Assembly (NCBI RefSeq): GCF_001042655.1
Contig: NZ_AP012332.1
Coordinates: forward strand, 1 to 64,000
Reading direction: 5' to 3'
DNA length: 64,000 bases
Source of the DNA: Gardnerella vaginalis ATCC 14018 = JCM 11026
Lineage (GTDB): Bacteria; Actinomycetota; Actinomycetes; Actinomycetales; Bifidobacteriaceae
The position numbers and the translations under genes are program-made. Positions 55,760-64,000 of the stretch are shown here, piece by piece. The stretch's first letter is position 1, and the number at the start of each line of letters is the position of its first letter. The notes below the pieces were generated by a model. It made no database searches. It was not told the DNA's origin and worked only from the letters and a program-made list of their open reading frames with translations.

Positions 55760-56758
55760 ATGAATGAAACAAAAGATTCTCGCCCTACATATCTTGCTTT
55801 TGACATAGGCGGAACAAAAATCGCCTATGGATTGGTGACTTTGCCAGATTCTAATATTCGCCAAGAAAATGCAGATTACGTATCTCCAACAGTGCAAGAG
55901 CATGGTTCAATGCTAACAGAAGCTGCAAAAGGTGGAGAAAGTATAAAGAATCGCTTAGTGGAAAAAGCGTCGCAAATCATAGAAGAAGCGCAGAAAAATG
56001 GCAAAACTATTAGCGGAATTGGAATAGCGGCTGCGGGAGTGCCAAATAGTAAAACTGGCGAAATTGTAGCTGCTACAGACATTCTGCCAGGTTGGCGAGG
56101 GCAGCGAATTTATGACGCATTTAAGAGCGTAACTGACTTGCCAGTTTATATGATTGGCGATGTTGGTGGACATGGTTTAGGCGAAGCAATTTACGGCGCG
56201 GGTCGCGGAAAGTCGATTGTATTTTCTGTTGGCATAGGCACTGGAATTGGTGGGGCGATTATTATAAACGGTAAGCTGTTTACAGGAGCGCACGGAGTTG
56301 CTGGGCATGCGGGTCACGTTGTTAGTGACTTGGGAGTAGGTTTTGACTGCTCTTGCGGAGCACATGCGGGCCACATTGAGCCAGTGGCTTCGGGAACGGG
56401 GCTTGCCACTCTTTACAATAGCAATCTTCCACAAGGCGCCGAGCTTGCGCAAAACGGCTATGAGATTTGTGTGCGCGCAAATTCTGGGCAGGATGCGCAC
56501 GCCAAAGAAACGCTTGCTAGAAGCGGCAAGGCCTTGGGAGAGTGCGTAGCTGGAATGGCGAATCTTATAGATCCAGATGTGATTGTGCTTTCTGGGTCTG
56601 TTGTAGAAGCTGGCGATATTTGGTGGAATGCTATGCGAAGCGGATTTGAAGATTCTGCTTTGACATTGATTAAGAATACGCCAATTTTAAAGGGTCAACT
56701 CGGAGGATCTGCTCCTTTGATTGGTGCTGCTTGGGCTGTTCACTCAAATCGCGTTTAA
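55760..56758 (+). CDS. nanK: ROK-family kinase, probable N-acetylmannosamine kinase
   Basis: A 332-residue sugar kinase of the ROK family: FDIGGTKIAYGLV phosphate loop at the start, and GHAGHVVSDL with the zinc motif CSCGAHAGHIEPVASG near residue 197. The zinc motif has one extra residue and a His in place of the usual third Cys. Lying between DUF4862 and nanE, it most likely phosphorylates ManNAc. Glucokinase or other sugar kinase activity cannot be excluded from sequence. Confidence 0.87.
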   Translation: MNETKDSRPTYLAFDIGGTKIAYGLVTLPDSNIRQENADYVSPTVQEHGSMLTEAAKGGESIKNRLVEKASQIIEEAQKNGKTISGIGIAAAGVPNSKTGEIVAATDILPGWRGQRIYDAFKSVTDLPVYMIGDVGGHGLGEAIYGAGRGKSIVFSVGIGTGIGGAIIINGKLFTGAHGVAGHAGHVVSDLGVGFDCSCGAHAGHIEPVASGTGLATLYNSNLPQGAELAQNGYEICVRANSGQDAHAKETLARSGKALGECVAGMANLIDPDVIVLSGSVVEAGDIWWNAMRSGFEDSALTLIKNTPILKGQLGGSAPLIGAAWAVHSNRV

Positions 56759-56820
56759 TCGCGTTTTATTGCGCTTAATTTTGTTTAGTTTAGTCATATT
56801 TTGAAAAAGGAGGAATCTAT

Positions 56821-57489
56821 ATGAATCCTGTGATTGAAAAAATCAAGGGCGGCCTAGTGGTTAGCTGCCAAGCTTATCCTGGAGAGCCGCTAAGACACCC
56901 AGAAACAATGGCACAAATGGCAATGGCTGCTGTAGAAGGCGGAGCTGTTGGCATTAGATGCCAAGGATTGTCGGATATTTCAGCGATTAAAGGGCAGGTA
57001 GATGTGCCTGTAATCGGAATCTGGAAAGACGGTCATGAAGGAGTTTATATTACGCCAACTTTGCGCCATGCACGCTGCTGTGCTGCTGCTGGGGCAGATA
57101 TTATTGCGATTGATGCTACGGATAGACCGCGTCCAGATGGTTTGACTTACGAGCAAACTGTTCGCGCTTTGCATGACGAAGGCATAGTGGTTATGGCTGA
57201 TTGCGGAAACTTTGATGACGCTAAGCGCGCGGCGGATTGTGGAACAGATATTATATCTACCACTTTGGCTGGCACTTCTCCCGGAAGGCCAAAGACTGAT
57301 GGTCCTGATTTTGAGCTTTTAGGTCAGATTTTGCAAGCTTTCCCAAACTATCCGATTATTTGCGAAGGTCGTATCCACACTCCTGATCAGTTGCATAAGG
57401 TTATGCAAATGGGAGCTTGGGCTGCGGTGGTTGGAACTGCAATTACACATCCAACGTCGATTACGCGCTGGTTTGCGGCAAAGTTGTAG
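56821..57489 (+). CDS. nanE: N-acetylmannosamine-6-phosphate 2-epimerase
   Basis: A 222-residue TIM-barrel enzyme converting ManNAc-6-P to GlcNAc-6-P. Family blocks visible are IKGGLVVSCQAYPGEPLR, GAVGIRCQG, PVIGIWK, DIIAIDATDR with the catalytic region, and ICEGRIHTPDQ. AAAGGAGG precedes the ATG. It completes the NanA-NanK-NanE route. Confidence 0.95.
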   Translation: MNPVIEKIKGGLVVSCQAYPGEPLRHPETMAQMAMAAVEGGAVGIRCQGLSDISAIKGQVDVPVIGIWKDGHEGVYITPTLRHARCCAAAGADIIAIDATDRPRPDGLTYEQTVRALHDEGIVVMADCGNFDDAKRAADCGTDIISTTLAGTSPGRPKTDGPDFELLGQILQAFPNYPIICEGRIHTPDQLHKVMQMGAWAAVVGTAITHPTSITRWFAAKL

Positions 57490-57652
57490 GCGGTGCATTG
57501 TAGGCGGATTGGTCGCCAGTAACCGTACTGGATAAAGTAAACAAATAAATAAAAGTATTGATTATATGTGTGTTGATTTTGTGCGATTTTGTGCTAATTT
57601 AATGACTTCAAAAATTAAATCAAAATTTTCACAAATTCGACACACTTATAAC

Positions 57653-57681
57653 TTGACATCAGACATCAGACCTCTTATGTT
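57653..57681 (+). promoter_or_regulatory. Promoter of the ABC transporter operon
   Basis: Consensus TTGACA at 57653-57658 and TATGTT at 57676-57681 are 17 bases apart. The spacer contains two direct TCAGAC copies (57659-57664, 57666-57671), the same half-site as the palindrome at 54654. Confidence 0.7.
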
Positions 57682-57722
57682 TAAAGTAACGCGAAAATAA
57701 CGCACGCGCTATAATTTAAAAC

Positions 57723-57756
57723 GTTTTCGCATTCGAGGATGAAATGCGAAGAAAAC
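57723..57756 (+). promoter_or_regulatory. Leader hairpin of the lipoprotein gene
   Basis: TTCGCATT at 57726-57733 pairs with AATGCGAA at 57743-57750, extended by GTT/AAC. It lies between the transcription start and the ribosome site GGTGAGGAG. Confidence 0.55.
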
Positions 57757-57778
57757 AACTCAATGGTGAGGAGAAAAT

Positions 57779-59344
57779 ATGGCACGAATTAACTCAAAGC
57801 TAACCGCGGTAATCGCTGCAGGTGTAGCCGCATTAATGATGCTTTCTGGCTGTGGTGGAGCAAAATCCCACAAGGCAGCAAAAGCAAAGACTGCTGTTAA
57901 AGATACAATCACAGCTCAAGTCGCATACGCAAGCCGTGACTTTGCGCCATCCACTACTTCGGGCGCATTGCCAATGGCAGCAAACTGGCATGTGACAGAG
58001 CCGCTCTATGCTCTTGATTACAGCAATTTTAAAGTCTTCAATGCTCTTGCAAAAGGTGAGCCAAAGAAGATTTCCGACACCGAATATGAGGTAACAATTC
58101 GCGATGCTGCAAAGTTCTCTGATGGAACTGAAGTAACAGCAGGAGACGTAGTATCTTCCTTCAAGCGCACAACTGCAAAAGGCAGCCTCTATATATCTAT
58201 GCTCGACTTTATTGATTCAGTTGAAGCAAAAGACAATCGTCATGTAATCTTCAAGCTAAAGAAAGCATTCCCACTGTTCAAGCAGCGTCTTGCTTTAATC
58301 CAGATTGTTCCAACAGCAAAGTCTGACGCAGATCTTAAGAACATGCCAATCGGCTCTGGTCCATGGAAGTATGTGTCCATTACAGATAACCAAGTAAAGT
58401 TTGAGCGCAACGATCTTTATAACGGCAAGTACAAGGCACAGACCAAGAAGATGGTTTGGAACGTAACCGTTGACGATACTGCTCGCGTAACAGCAATGCA
58501 AGGTGGAAAGACAGACGTAATGGAAATGGTTCCAGCACAAGCATTCAACACTTTGAAGGCGTCTGGTTCCGAGCTTAAGACCGCACAGGGCTTCACGCTT
58601 CCATTCGTTATGTTCAACACAAAGCAAAAGCCATTTGATGATAAGCGAGTTCGCCAAGCAGCTCTCTACGCGATTGATGTGAACAAGCTCATCACCAACC
58701 AAATGAGCGGTCAGGGCGAGCCAGCAACAAGCTTCTTGCCAAAGAACTATGCAAACTACCACAAGGCAAAGAACGTTTACACCAAGAACATTGCTAAGGC
58801 AAAGAGCTTGCTTAAGGAAGCTGGTGTAAGCGGTCCACTAAAGTTCACTCTTTACACAACAGACCACACTTGGATTACTCAGCTTGCTCCACAAATCAAG
58901 AACGATCTTGCGGAGATTGGTATGGATGTAGAAATCAAGTCCATGAAGTCTTCTGCTCTCTACCCACAGATTACCGACCGCGACGACGCAAACTACTCCA
59001 TGGTTCTTGCTCCAGGCGACCCATCTGTGTTCGGCAACGATCCAGATTTGCTTATGAGCTGGTGGTACGGCGACAATGCTTGGACTCGTCAGCGCACGTT
59101 CTGGAAGAACTCCGAAGGATACGCAAAGCTCCACAAGCTTATGGATGAAGCTCTTGAAGCGTCCAAGCCAGCAGATCGCCAGAAGTATTGGAACCAGTGC
59201 TTCGATTTAATTAGCGACGAAGTTCCTCTGTACCCACTCTTCCATCGTAAGACTACGACTGCTGTAAAGAAGGGCGCATTGGCTGAGTGGAACGCAATCG
59301 GCTCCACTGGCATCAACCTTGTAAAAGCAAAGCTAACAAAGTAG
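57779..59344 (+). CDS. ABC transporter substrate-binding lipoprotein (family 5)
   Basis: A 521-residue extracellular solute-binding protein of the oligopeptide/dipeptide (SBP_bac_5) family. Signal peptide with lipobox MLSGC, Cys25 as lipid anchor. Conserved blocks include YEVTIRDAAKFSDGTEVTAGDV and KPFDDKRVRQAALYAID. Codon use is biased and GC content is raised, indicating high expression. The nan context suggests it binds sialic acid, as family 5 proteins do in several bifidobacteria, though peptides remain possible. An attenuating hairpin follows before the permease. Confidence 0.92.
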   Translation: MARINSKLTAVIAAGVAALMMLSGCGGAKSHKAAKAKTAVKDTITAQVAYASRDFAPSTTSGALPMAANWHVTEPLYALDYSNFKVFNALAKGEPKKISDTEYEVTIRDAAKFSDGTEVTAGDVVSSFKRTTAKGSLYISMLDFIDSVEAKDNRHVIFKLKKAFPLFKQRLALIQIVPTAKSDADLKNMPIGSGPWKYVSITDNQVKFERNDLYNGKYKAQTKKMVWNVTVDDTARVTAMQGGKTDVMEMVPAQAFNTLKASGSELKTAQGFTLPFVMFNTKQKPFDDKRVRQAALYAIDVNKLITNQMSGQGEPATSFLPKNYANYHKAKNVYTKNIAKAKSLLKEAGVSGPLKFTLYTTDHTWITQLAPQIKNDLAEIGMDVEIKSMKSSALYPQITDRDDANYSMVLAPGDPSVFGNDPDLLMSWWYGDNAWTRQRTFWKNSEGYAKLHKLMDEALEASKPADRQKYWNQCFDLISDEVPLYPLFHRKTTTAVKKGALAEWNAIGSTGINLVKAKLTK

Positions 59345-59392
59345 GTGCAAGCTAAAAAATAACAAACTTCATTTTCCCTAACCTCTAACCGC

Positions 59393-59445
59393 AAAACCGG
59401 CCCGGCTGTTTACCTTTCTCGCCTTTGTGCAGATGGGCCGGTTTT
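59393..59445 (+). terminator. Intercistronic hairpin between lipoprotein and permease
   Basis: AAAACCGGCCC at 59393-59403 pairs with GGGCCGGTTTT at 59435-59445. It probably stops or limits transcription, giving more binding protein than permease. Confidence 0.85.
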
Positions 59446-59491
59446 GTTATGCCTTAATAACAAATTTCTTCAATGGATGTGTGGATGTCTT

Positions 59492-60448
59492 ATGAGTAAT
59501 TTTCTTAGACTTTTAGGTAGGCGATTAATCGCACTGCCATTCATGGCATTCGGTGTTACGTTCCTCGTATTCTTCCTTATGTCATTTTCAAAATATGATC
59601 CAGCAGTTGCAGCATTAGGTGAAAACTCATCGCCAGCAGCACTTGCCGCATTCCGCCATGAAATGGGTTACGATCGTCCGTGGTGGGAGCAGTTTGGATC
59701 TTACATAGTTGGACTATTCCAAGGAAACATGGGTGTTTACGGCGTAAACAAGGATTCTGTAGCTCAGAGAGTGGCAGATGCCTTCCCAATCACCTTGCAG
59801 CTAACCTTCATTGGTTTGTTGATAGCAATAATCTTTGCAGTAATCTTCGGCGTTTTTGCAGCTCTTTACCGCGACACTTGGGTTGACCAAACAGTCCGCG
59901 TGCTTTCGATTATTGCAATCGCAACTCCATCCTTCTGGCTCGGCGTTCTTTTGATTTACGTCTTGCAAATCAAGCTTGCATGGCTCCCAGGATCTGGCGA
60001 TTTTGTGCCGTTCTTTGAAGATCCAGAAGCTTACATCGCTAGAATGGCAATGCCTTGCTTTGCATTAGGTCTCCCAGTAGCAGGTCAACTTACGCGAATC
60101 ATACGAACCTCGATGGTAGAAGAATTGGATAAGGATTATGTGCGAACCGCAATCGGCGCAGGTATTCCAAAGAGTGTGGTGGTTGCTAGAAACGTGTTCC
60201 GCAACGCTCTGATTACACCAATCACGACTCTTGGTATGAAGATTGGTTACCTTATGGGTGGTGCAATCGTTATCGAAGTTATTTTTGCACTCCCAGGAAT
60301 GGGCACTGCAATGTTCGACGGCATTAATGGCAACCAACCAATGCTTGTTCAAGGTGTTGTTTTGGTTGTTGCAATTGCATTCATCTTCATAAACATTATT
60401 GTTGATTTGCTTTACGTGTTAATCAACCCAAGAATTAGGACGGTGTGA
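59492..60448 (+). CDS. ABC transporter permease (DppB/OppB type)
   Basis: A 318-residue membrane protein with six helices and the EAA-type loop near residue 215 (ELDKDYVRTAIGAGIPKS). I take ATG 59492 (MSNFLRLLGRRL) as start, because the reading from 59444 would begin in the hairpin. Ribosome site is weak. It is followed 1 base later by the fused gene. Confidence 0.93.
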   Translation: MSNFLRLLGRRLIALPFMAFGVTFLVFFLMSFSKYDPAVAALGENSSPAALAAFRHEMGYDRPWWEQFGSYIVGLFQGNMGVYGVNKDSVAQRVADAFPITLQLTFIGLLIAIIFAVIFGVFAALYRDTWVDQTVRVLSIIAIATPSFWLGVLLIYVLQIKLAWLPGSGDFVPFFEDPEAYIARMAMPCFALGLPVAGQLTRIIRTSMVEELDKDYVRTAIGAGIPKSVVVARNVFRNALITPITTLGMKIGYLMGGAIVIEVIFALPGMGTAMFDGINGNQPMLVQGVVLVVAIAFIFINIIVDLLYVLINPRIRTV

Positions 60449-60449
60449 C

Positions 60450-62474
60450 ATGCTATTCGGAAAGAATCAGGTAGTAGATGCCGCATCTAAGCCAGGTATC
60501 AAATTTAACAGATTTAAAAGCATGAGCTTAGGTTCTAAAATATCGCTTATTGTGATTGCAATACTGGCATTCTGCGCAGTATTCGCGCGATTCCTAGCTC
60601 CATGCGACCCAGTAAAGATTACGCAAAACTATCAGCCGCCAACAGGAGCGCACTGGTTTGGTACCGATAACCTTGGTAGAGACGTGTTCTCGCGCGTTAT
60701 GTATGGCGCTCGCTACTCGCTCGTAATTGGCTTGTCGTCTGTTATCTTTGCTTTGATAATGGGCGCAATAATCGGCGCAATCGCAGCTGTAAGCCGCACT
60801 TGGATATCTGAGCTTATAATGCGATTGATTGATATAGTAATGTCAATCCCAGGAATTGCATTAGCGGCTGTATGCCTTGCAATTCTTGGACAATCCATGA
60901 TTGGTATCATCATTTCCATTGGTGTGCTTTACGTTCCACAAATCGCAAGAATTGTGCGAGCAAACATAATAAGCGAATATGGAAAAGACTACGTTCGTGC
61001 AGTAATCGTTTCTGGTGCTCGCGCACCTTGGATTTTACTCAAGCACGTAACGCGTAATATTGCAGCTCCAGTTATGGTGTTCACAACGCTTTCTGTTGCA
61101 GACGCAATCGTGTTCGAAGCTTCTCTTAGCTTCATCAACGCTGGTATTCCAGAGCCAACGCCAACATGGGGCAACATTTTGTCTTCCGCTAAAGCAGGCG
61201 TTATCTTCGGATACTGGTGGCAGGCATTGTTCCCAGGCTTAGCAATCATGATTACTGTTTTGTGCCTAAACATTCTTTCTGAAGGCATTACGGACGCAAT
61301 GGTTGCTGCTCCAACTGCTCCAGTAGCTAAGAGCGCTGCAGATGCGGATGCAGCTCGCAAGGAAGATAGGATTCTCACCGACCCAGTGGCAGCTTACAAG
61401 GAGCAGCACGACGCTTTGGTTGAGTCTTTGGCAAAGCTTCGCGAGGCTGAGTTAAAGCGCACGGATCGCTTGCAGCCAACGTCTACTGAGCCTCCAGTTA
61501 TTGAAGTTAAAGACTTGTGCATTCAGTTCCCACGCTACGGCAGCGTAAATGTTGTAGATCACTTGAGCTTCTCTGTTCGTCCAGGCGAAACGATGGGCTT
61601 GGTTGGCGAATCTGGTTGCGGTAAGTCAATCACTTCGCTTGCGATTATGGGCTTGCTCGATCCAAAAGCTAAGATTAGCGGACAAATCCTCTTTAATGGC
61701 AAGGATCTTGTAAAGCTTAGCCCAAAGGAGCACAATGCTTTGCGCGGACACGAAATCGCAATGGTATACCAAGACGCGTTGTCTTCCTTAAACCCATCAA
61801 TGCTGATTAAAGCGCAGATGAAGCAGCTAACTTCTAGAGGTGGAACTCGTAGCGCCGAAGAGTTATTGGAGCTTGTAGGCTTGGATCCAAAGCGCACGCT
61901 TGAATCCTACCCACACGAGCTTTCTGGTGGTCAGCGTCAACGCGTGTTGATTGCAATGGCACTTACGCGAGATCCAAAGTTGATAATCGCAGATGAGCCA
62001 ACAACCGCTTTGGATGTTACTGTTCAAAAGCAAGTGATTGACCTTCTTAACGAATTGCGCGAAAAGCTTGGATTCGCAATGGTGTTTGTAAGCCACGATT
62101 TGGCTCTTGTTGCTAAGGTTGCGCACTCGATTACCGTAATGTACGCAGGTCAGGTTGTTGAGCAAGGCTCCACTAAGGAAATTCTCACCGATCCGCATCA
62201 TGAGTACACGCGCGGCTTGCTTGGCTCCGTAACCTCCATTGAGGCTGGTGCTCCAAGATTGCATCAGGTTCCAGGAACTGTTCCAAGCCCATCCGACTTC
62301 CCTAAGGGAGATCGATTCGCACCGCGTTCTTCTCATCCAGATCAAGGACTTGACGTGCGCCCAGTAATGAAGCGCATTCCAGGAACGTGGCACTTCTACG
62401 CTGCGCCTCCAGAGCCAGAATCGGATGTGCCTTCCGCAATTTTGACCAACTCCGATAAAGGAGATGTGCGATGA
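60450..62474 (+). CDS. Fused ABC permease and ATPase (DppC-DppD type)
   Basis: A 674-residue protein joining two usually separate subunits. Residues about 25-290 form the DppC-like permease with GTDNLGRDVFSRV and the loop EYGKDYVRAVIVSGA. A charged linker (about 290-345) leads to the ATPase with Walker A GESGCGKS near 388, signature LSGGQRQRV near 492 and Walker B IIADEPTTALD near 513, then the oligopeptide-type C-terminus. This fusion is known in bifidobacteria. The next gene overlaps by 4 bases. Confidence 0.94.
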   Translation: MLFGKNQVVDAASKPGIKFNRFKSMSLGSKISLIVIAILAFCAVFARFLAPCDPVKITQNYQPPTGAHWFGTDNLGRDVFSRVMYGARYSLVIGLSSVIFALIMGAIIGAIAAVSRTWISELIMRLIDIVMSIPGIALAAVCLAILGQSMIGIIISIGVLYVPQIARIVRANIISEYGKDYVRAVIVSGARAPWILLKHVTRNIAAPVMVFTTLSVADAIVFEASLSFINAGIPEPTPTWGNILSSAKAGVIFGYWWQALFPGLAIMITVLCLNILSEGITDAMVAAPTAPVAKSAADADAARKEDRILTDPVAAYKEQHDALVESLAKLREAELKRTDRLQPTSTEPPVIEVKDLCIQFPRYGSVNVVDHLSFSVRPGETMGLVGESGCGKSITSLAIMGLLDPKAKISGQILFNGKDLVKLSPKEHNALRGHEIAMVYQDALSSLNPSMLIKAQMKQLTSRGGTRSAEELLELVGLDPKRTLESYPHELSGGQRQRVLIAMALTRDPKLIIADEPTTALDVTVQKQVIDLLNELREKLGFAMVFVSHDLALVAKVAHSITVMYAGQVVEQGSTKEILTDPHHEYTRGLLGSVTSIEAGAPRLHQVPGTVPSPSDFPKGDRFAPRSSHPDQGLDVRPVMKRIPGTWHFYAAPPEPESDVPSAILTNSDKGDVR

Positions 62475-63331
62475 ACATGAATGTTAACGAAACAAACAAA
62501 ACTCAAAGCGAAAATGGCGATGTTCCAATCATCGAGTTGCGCGACGCCGAAGTGGTGTTCACTACTCGAGCAGGATCTGGCTTATTCCACAAGAACAAGA
62601 TTACAGCCGTAAACAAGGTGAATCTTAAGCTTATGCCAGGCAAGACGATTGGTATTGTTGGCGAATCTGGTTGCGGAAAGTCTACTACTGCAAACATTAT
62701 GTGCGGTCTTCAGCAAGTTACAAGCGGCAAGGTTTTGTTTAAAGGTCAAGACGTTACGCATAGAACTGCAAAAGAGCGCATGGATATTGGACGCGTGGTT
62801 TCCGTTGTGTTCCAGGATCCAGCAATGGCTTTGAATGCGCGCATGAGTGTGATTGACCAGTTGATTGACCCGCTTGTTGTGCACAAGATTGGAAGCAAAG
62901 CTGAGCGCGATGCTAGAGCCAAGGAACTAATACGAATGGTTGGTTTGCCTCACTCTGTTCTTGGCGCTTTGCCAGGTCAGCTTTCTGGCGGCCAGCGTCA
63001 GCGCGTGGCAATCGCTCGTGCGCTTTCGCTTAACCCAGATGCAATAATCGCAGATGAGCCAACTTCCGCTTTGGATGTTTCTGTGCGTGCTCAGATTTTG
63101 AATCTTCTTTCCGACTTAAAGAAGAAGCTGAATCTTTCCATGGTGTTTATTAGCCACGATATTCAAACAATTAGATACATATCCGACGAGGTTGTTGTTA
63201 TGAATCATGGAACGATTGTTGAGCGTGGCGAAACTCACCAGGTGATTAACAATCCGCAAGATGAGTACACAAAGATTTTGATGGGCGCGGCGCCTTCGCT
63301 GTTGCACCCAACGGAAGAAGAGTGCAAGTAG
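62471..63331 (+). CDS. ABC transporter ATP-binding protein (DppF/OppF type)
   Basis: A 286-residue ATPase with Walker A GESGCGKST near residue 65, signature LSGGQRQRV near 173 and Walker B IIADEPTSALD near 195, plus the H-loop FISHDIQ. It pairs with the ATPase half of the fused protein. Start overlaps the preceding stop (ATGA). Confidence 0.94.
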   Translation: MNMNVNETNKTQSENGDVPIIELRDAEVVFTTRAGSGLFHKNKITAVNKVNLKLMPGKTIGIVGESGCGKSTTANIMCGLQQVTSGKVLFKGQDVTHRTAKERMDIGRVVSVVFQDPAMALNARMSVIDQLIDPLVVHKIGSKAERDARAKELIRMVGLPHSVLGALPGQLSGGQRQRVAIARALSLNPDAIIADEPTSALDVSVRAQILNLLSDLKKKLNLSMVFISHDIQTIRYISDEVVVMNHGTIVERGETHQVINNPQDEYTKILMGAAPSLLHPTEEECK

Positions 63332-63381
63332 TGCAAGCAGTGCGAGCAAGCGCTAGTCGTTAGTCGCTAGCTTGAATGCGA

Positions 63382-63425
63382 GGGCGGTCTGTTAAGACCT
63401 TGCAGTAAATCCATGCAGGCCGCCC
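63382..63425 (+). terminator. Multi-stem hairpin before nanA
   Basis: GGGCGG at 63382-63387 pairs with CCGCCC at 63420-63425, enclosing a GGTCT/AGACC stem (63386-63399, competing with the base of the outer stem) and a TGCA/TGCA stem. No T-run follows, so it may be an RNA processing or attenuation site. Confidence 0.5.
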
Positions 63426-63502
63426 ATTAATTGCAAAATCTAAAGTCATAAGTCATAAATCAATAAGTCATAAATAATAAAAAATACGAAAGAAGTTTAA
63501 TC

Positions 63503-64000
63503 ATGGCAGAAAAATTCCACGGCGTTATTCCACCAGTAGTTACGCCATTAACGGCAGACGGCGAAGTAGACGTTGTTAGCTTTGAGCGTTCGCTTAACCG
63601 AATGATTGAAGCAGGCGTAGACGGCCTGTTTACGCTTGGATCTTCTGGCGAAGTTGCGTTTAGCACAGATAAGCGCCGTCGTGAAATCATTGAAACCGTA
63701 ATGCGCATTGTTGATGGTCGCGTGCCAGTGTTGGTTGGGTGCATCGATACGGAAACAGACCGTGTTATTGAGCATGCAAAAGAAGCTAAGGAGCTTGGAG
63801 CTGCTGCAATCGTTGCAACAGCGCCATTCTACGCACTCGGCGGCATGGCAGAAGTTGAGCGCCACTTCCGTCTTATTCACGAAGCTGTTCCAGATTTGCC
63901 ACTGTTCGCTTACGATATTCCAGTTTGCGTACACACAAAGCTACCAGGCGCTTTGCTTGTAAAGCTTGGTAAAGATGGCGTACTTGCAGGCGTTAAGGAT
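63503..64000 (+). CDS. nanA: N-acetylneuraminate lyase, partial (cut by window end)
   Basis: The first 166 codons of a NanA/DapA-family aldolase that splits N-acetylneuraminate into ManNAc and pyruvate. The active-site loop GSSGE lies at residues 46-50, Tyr137 in YDIP and Schiff-base Lys165 in AGVKD; these numbers coincide with E. coli NanA. AAAGAAG is a weak ribosome site. Only the first half is visible, so DapA-like activity cannot be fully excluded, but the cluster makes sialic acid lyase the best call. Confidence 0.9.
   Translation, partial: MAEKFHGVIPPVVTPLTADGEVDVVSFERSLNRMIEAGVDGLFTLGSSGEVAFSTDKRRREIIETVMRIVDGRVPVLVGCIDTETDRVIEHAKEAKELGAAAIVATAPFYALGGMAEVERHFRLIHEAVPDLPLFAYDIPVCVHTKLPGALLVKLGKDGVLAGVKD

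Noticed and set aside
57739-57792. A 17-codon upstream frame before the transporter lipoprotein gene
   Set aside because: Its GAGG would touch the ATG directly, and the lipoprotein has its own strong ribosome site; probably not translated.
63382-63425. Third nan operator (GGTCTGTTAAGACC)
   Set aside because: It only partly resembles the TCAGAC half-site and is better explained as part of an RNA hairpin.
1-64000. CRISPR arrays
   Set aside because: No regularly spaced identical repeats of 25-40 bases with unique spacers; the repeats seen are operators, a 12-bp tandem array and two dispersed pairs.

Overview
The window looks like the start of the chromosome of a low-GC member of the Bifidobacteriaceae, most likely a Gardnerella species. 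It opens exactly at dnaA and runs through oriC, dnaN, recF, a DciA-like gene, gyrB, gyrA and a DUF3566 gene. An actinobacterial cell-envelope cluster follows (fhaA, fhaB, PP2C phosphatase, rodA/ftsW, class B PBP, pknA, pknB with four PASTA domains, class E sortase, DUF881, crgA). AT-rich codon use with this gene order, and a sialic acid cluster at the right end, favour Gardnerella over the GC-rich bifidobacteria. The assignment rests on gene content and order, not on a database search.

Layout. 1-10.4 kb: replication and topoisomerase genes. 10.4-11.5 kb: mscL and a PAP2 phosphatase on the minus strand. 11.7-20.6 kb: a tightly overlapping operon for growth and division signalling. 20.8-25.9 kb: sortase, DUF881, crgA, a THUMP-like methyltransferase, a second cluster of DnaA boxes, rhomboid protease and a small membrane protein. 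26.1-40.5 kb: housekeeping metabolism (glycogen phosphorylase, trpS, ThrE-type exporter, PEP carboxylase, carbonic anhydrase, a permease pair, CNNM/CBS protein, Dps). 40.6-46.5 kb: tRNA-Ile, tRNA-Ala, a heavy-metal P-type ATPase with an unusual Cys-rich insert, a ferredoxin-NADP reductase-like flavoenzyme, HtpX and tRNA-Gly.

46.5-54.2 kb is an accessory region just downstream of tRNA-Gly(CCC). It holds a truncated Abi_2 (AbiD/F-type) gene behind a structured leader, a secreted DUF2599 protein with a small membrane partner, and a Fic protein. A DUF4143 AAA ATPase follows. Two copies of a ~121-bp repeat carrying tandem palindromic operators lie on either side of the fic gene. Next come an LPTTG-anchored surface protein whose promoter has a nine-G tract between -35 and -10 (a candidate phase-variable switch), and a secreted class 3 lipase.

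54.6-64 kb is a catabolic cluster for sialic acid: DUF4862 protein, ROK kinase (NanK), NanE epimerase, an Opp/Dpp-type ABC importer (lipoprotein, permease, a permease fused to an ATPase, second ATPase) and the start of NanA lyase, cut by the window end. Together these genes would import N-acetylneuraminate, split it to ManNAc plus pyruvate, phosphorylate ManNAc and epimerise it to GlcNAc-6-P. Its two visible promoter regions share TCAGAC half-sites, which suggests one common repressor not encoded here.
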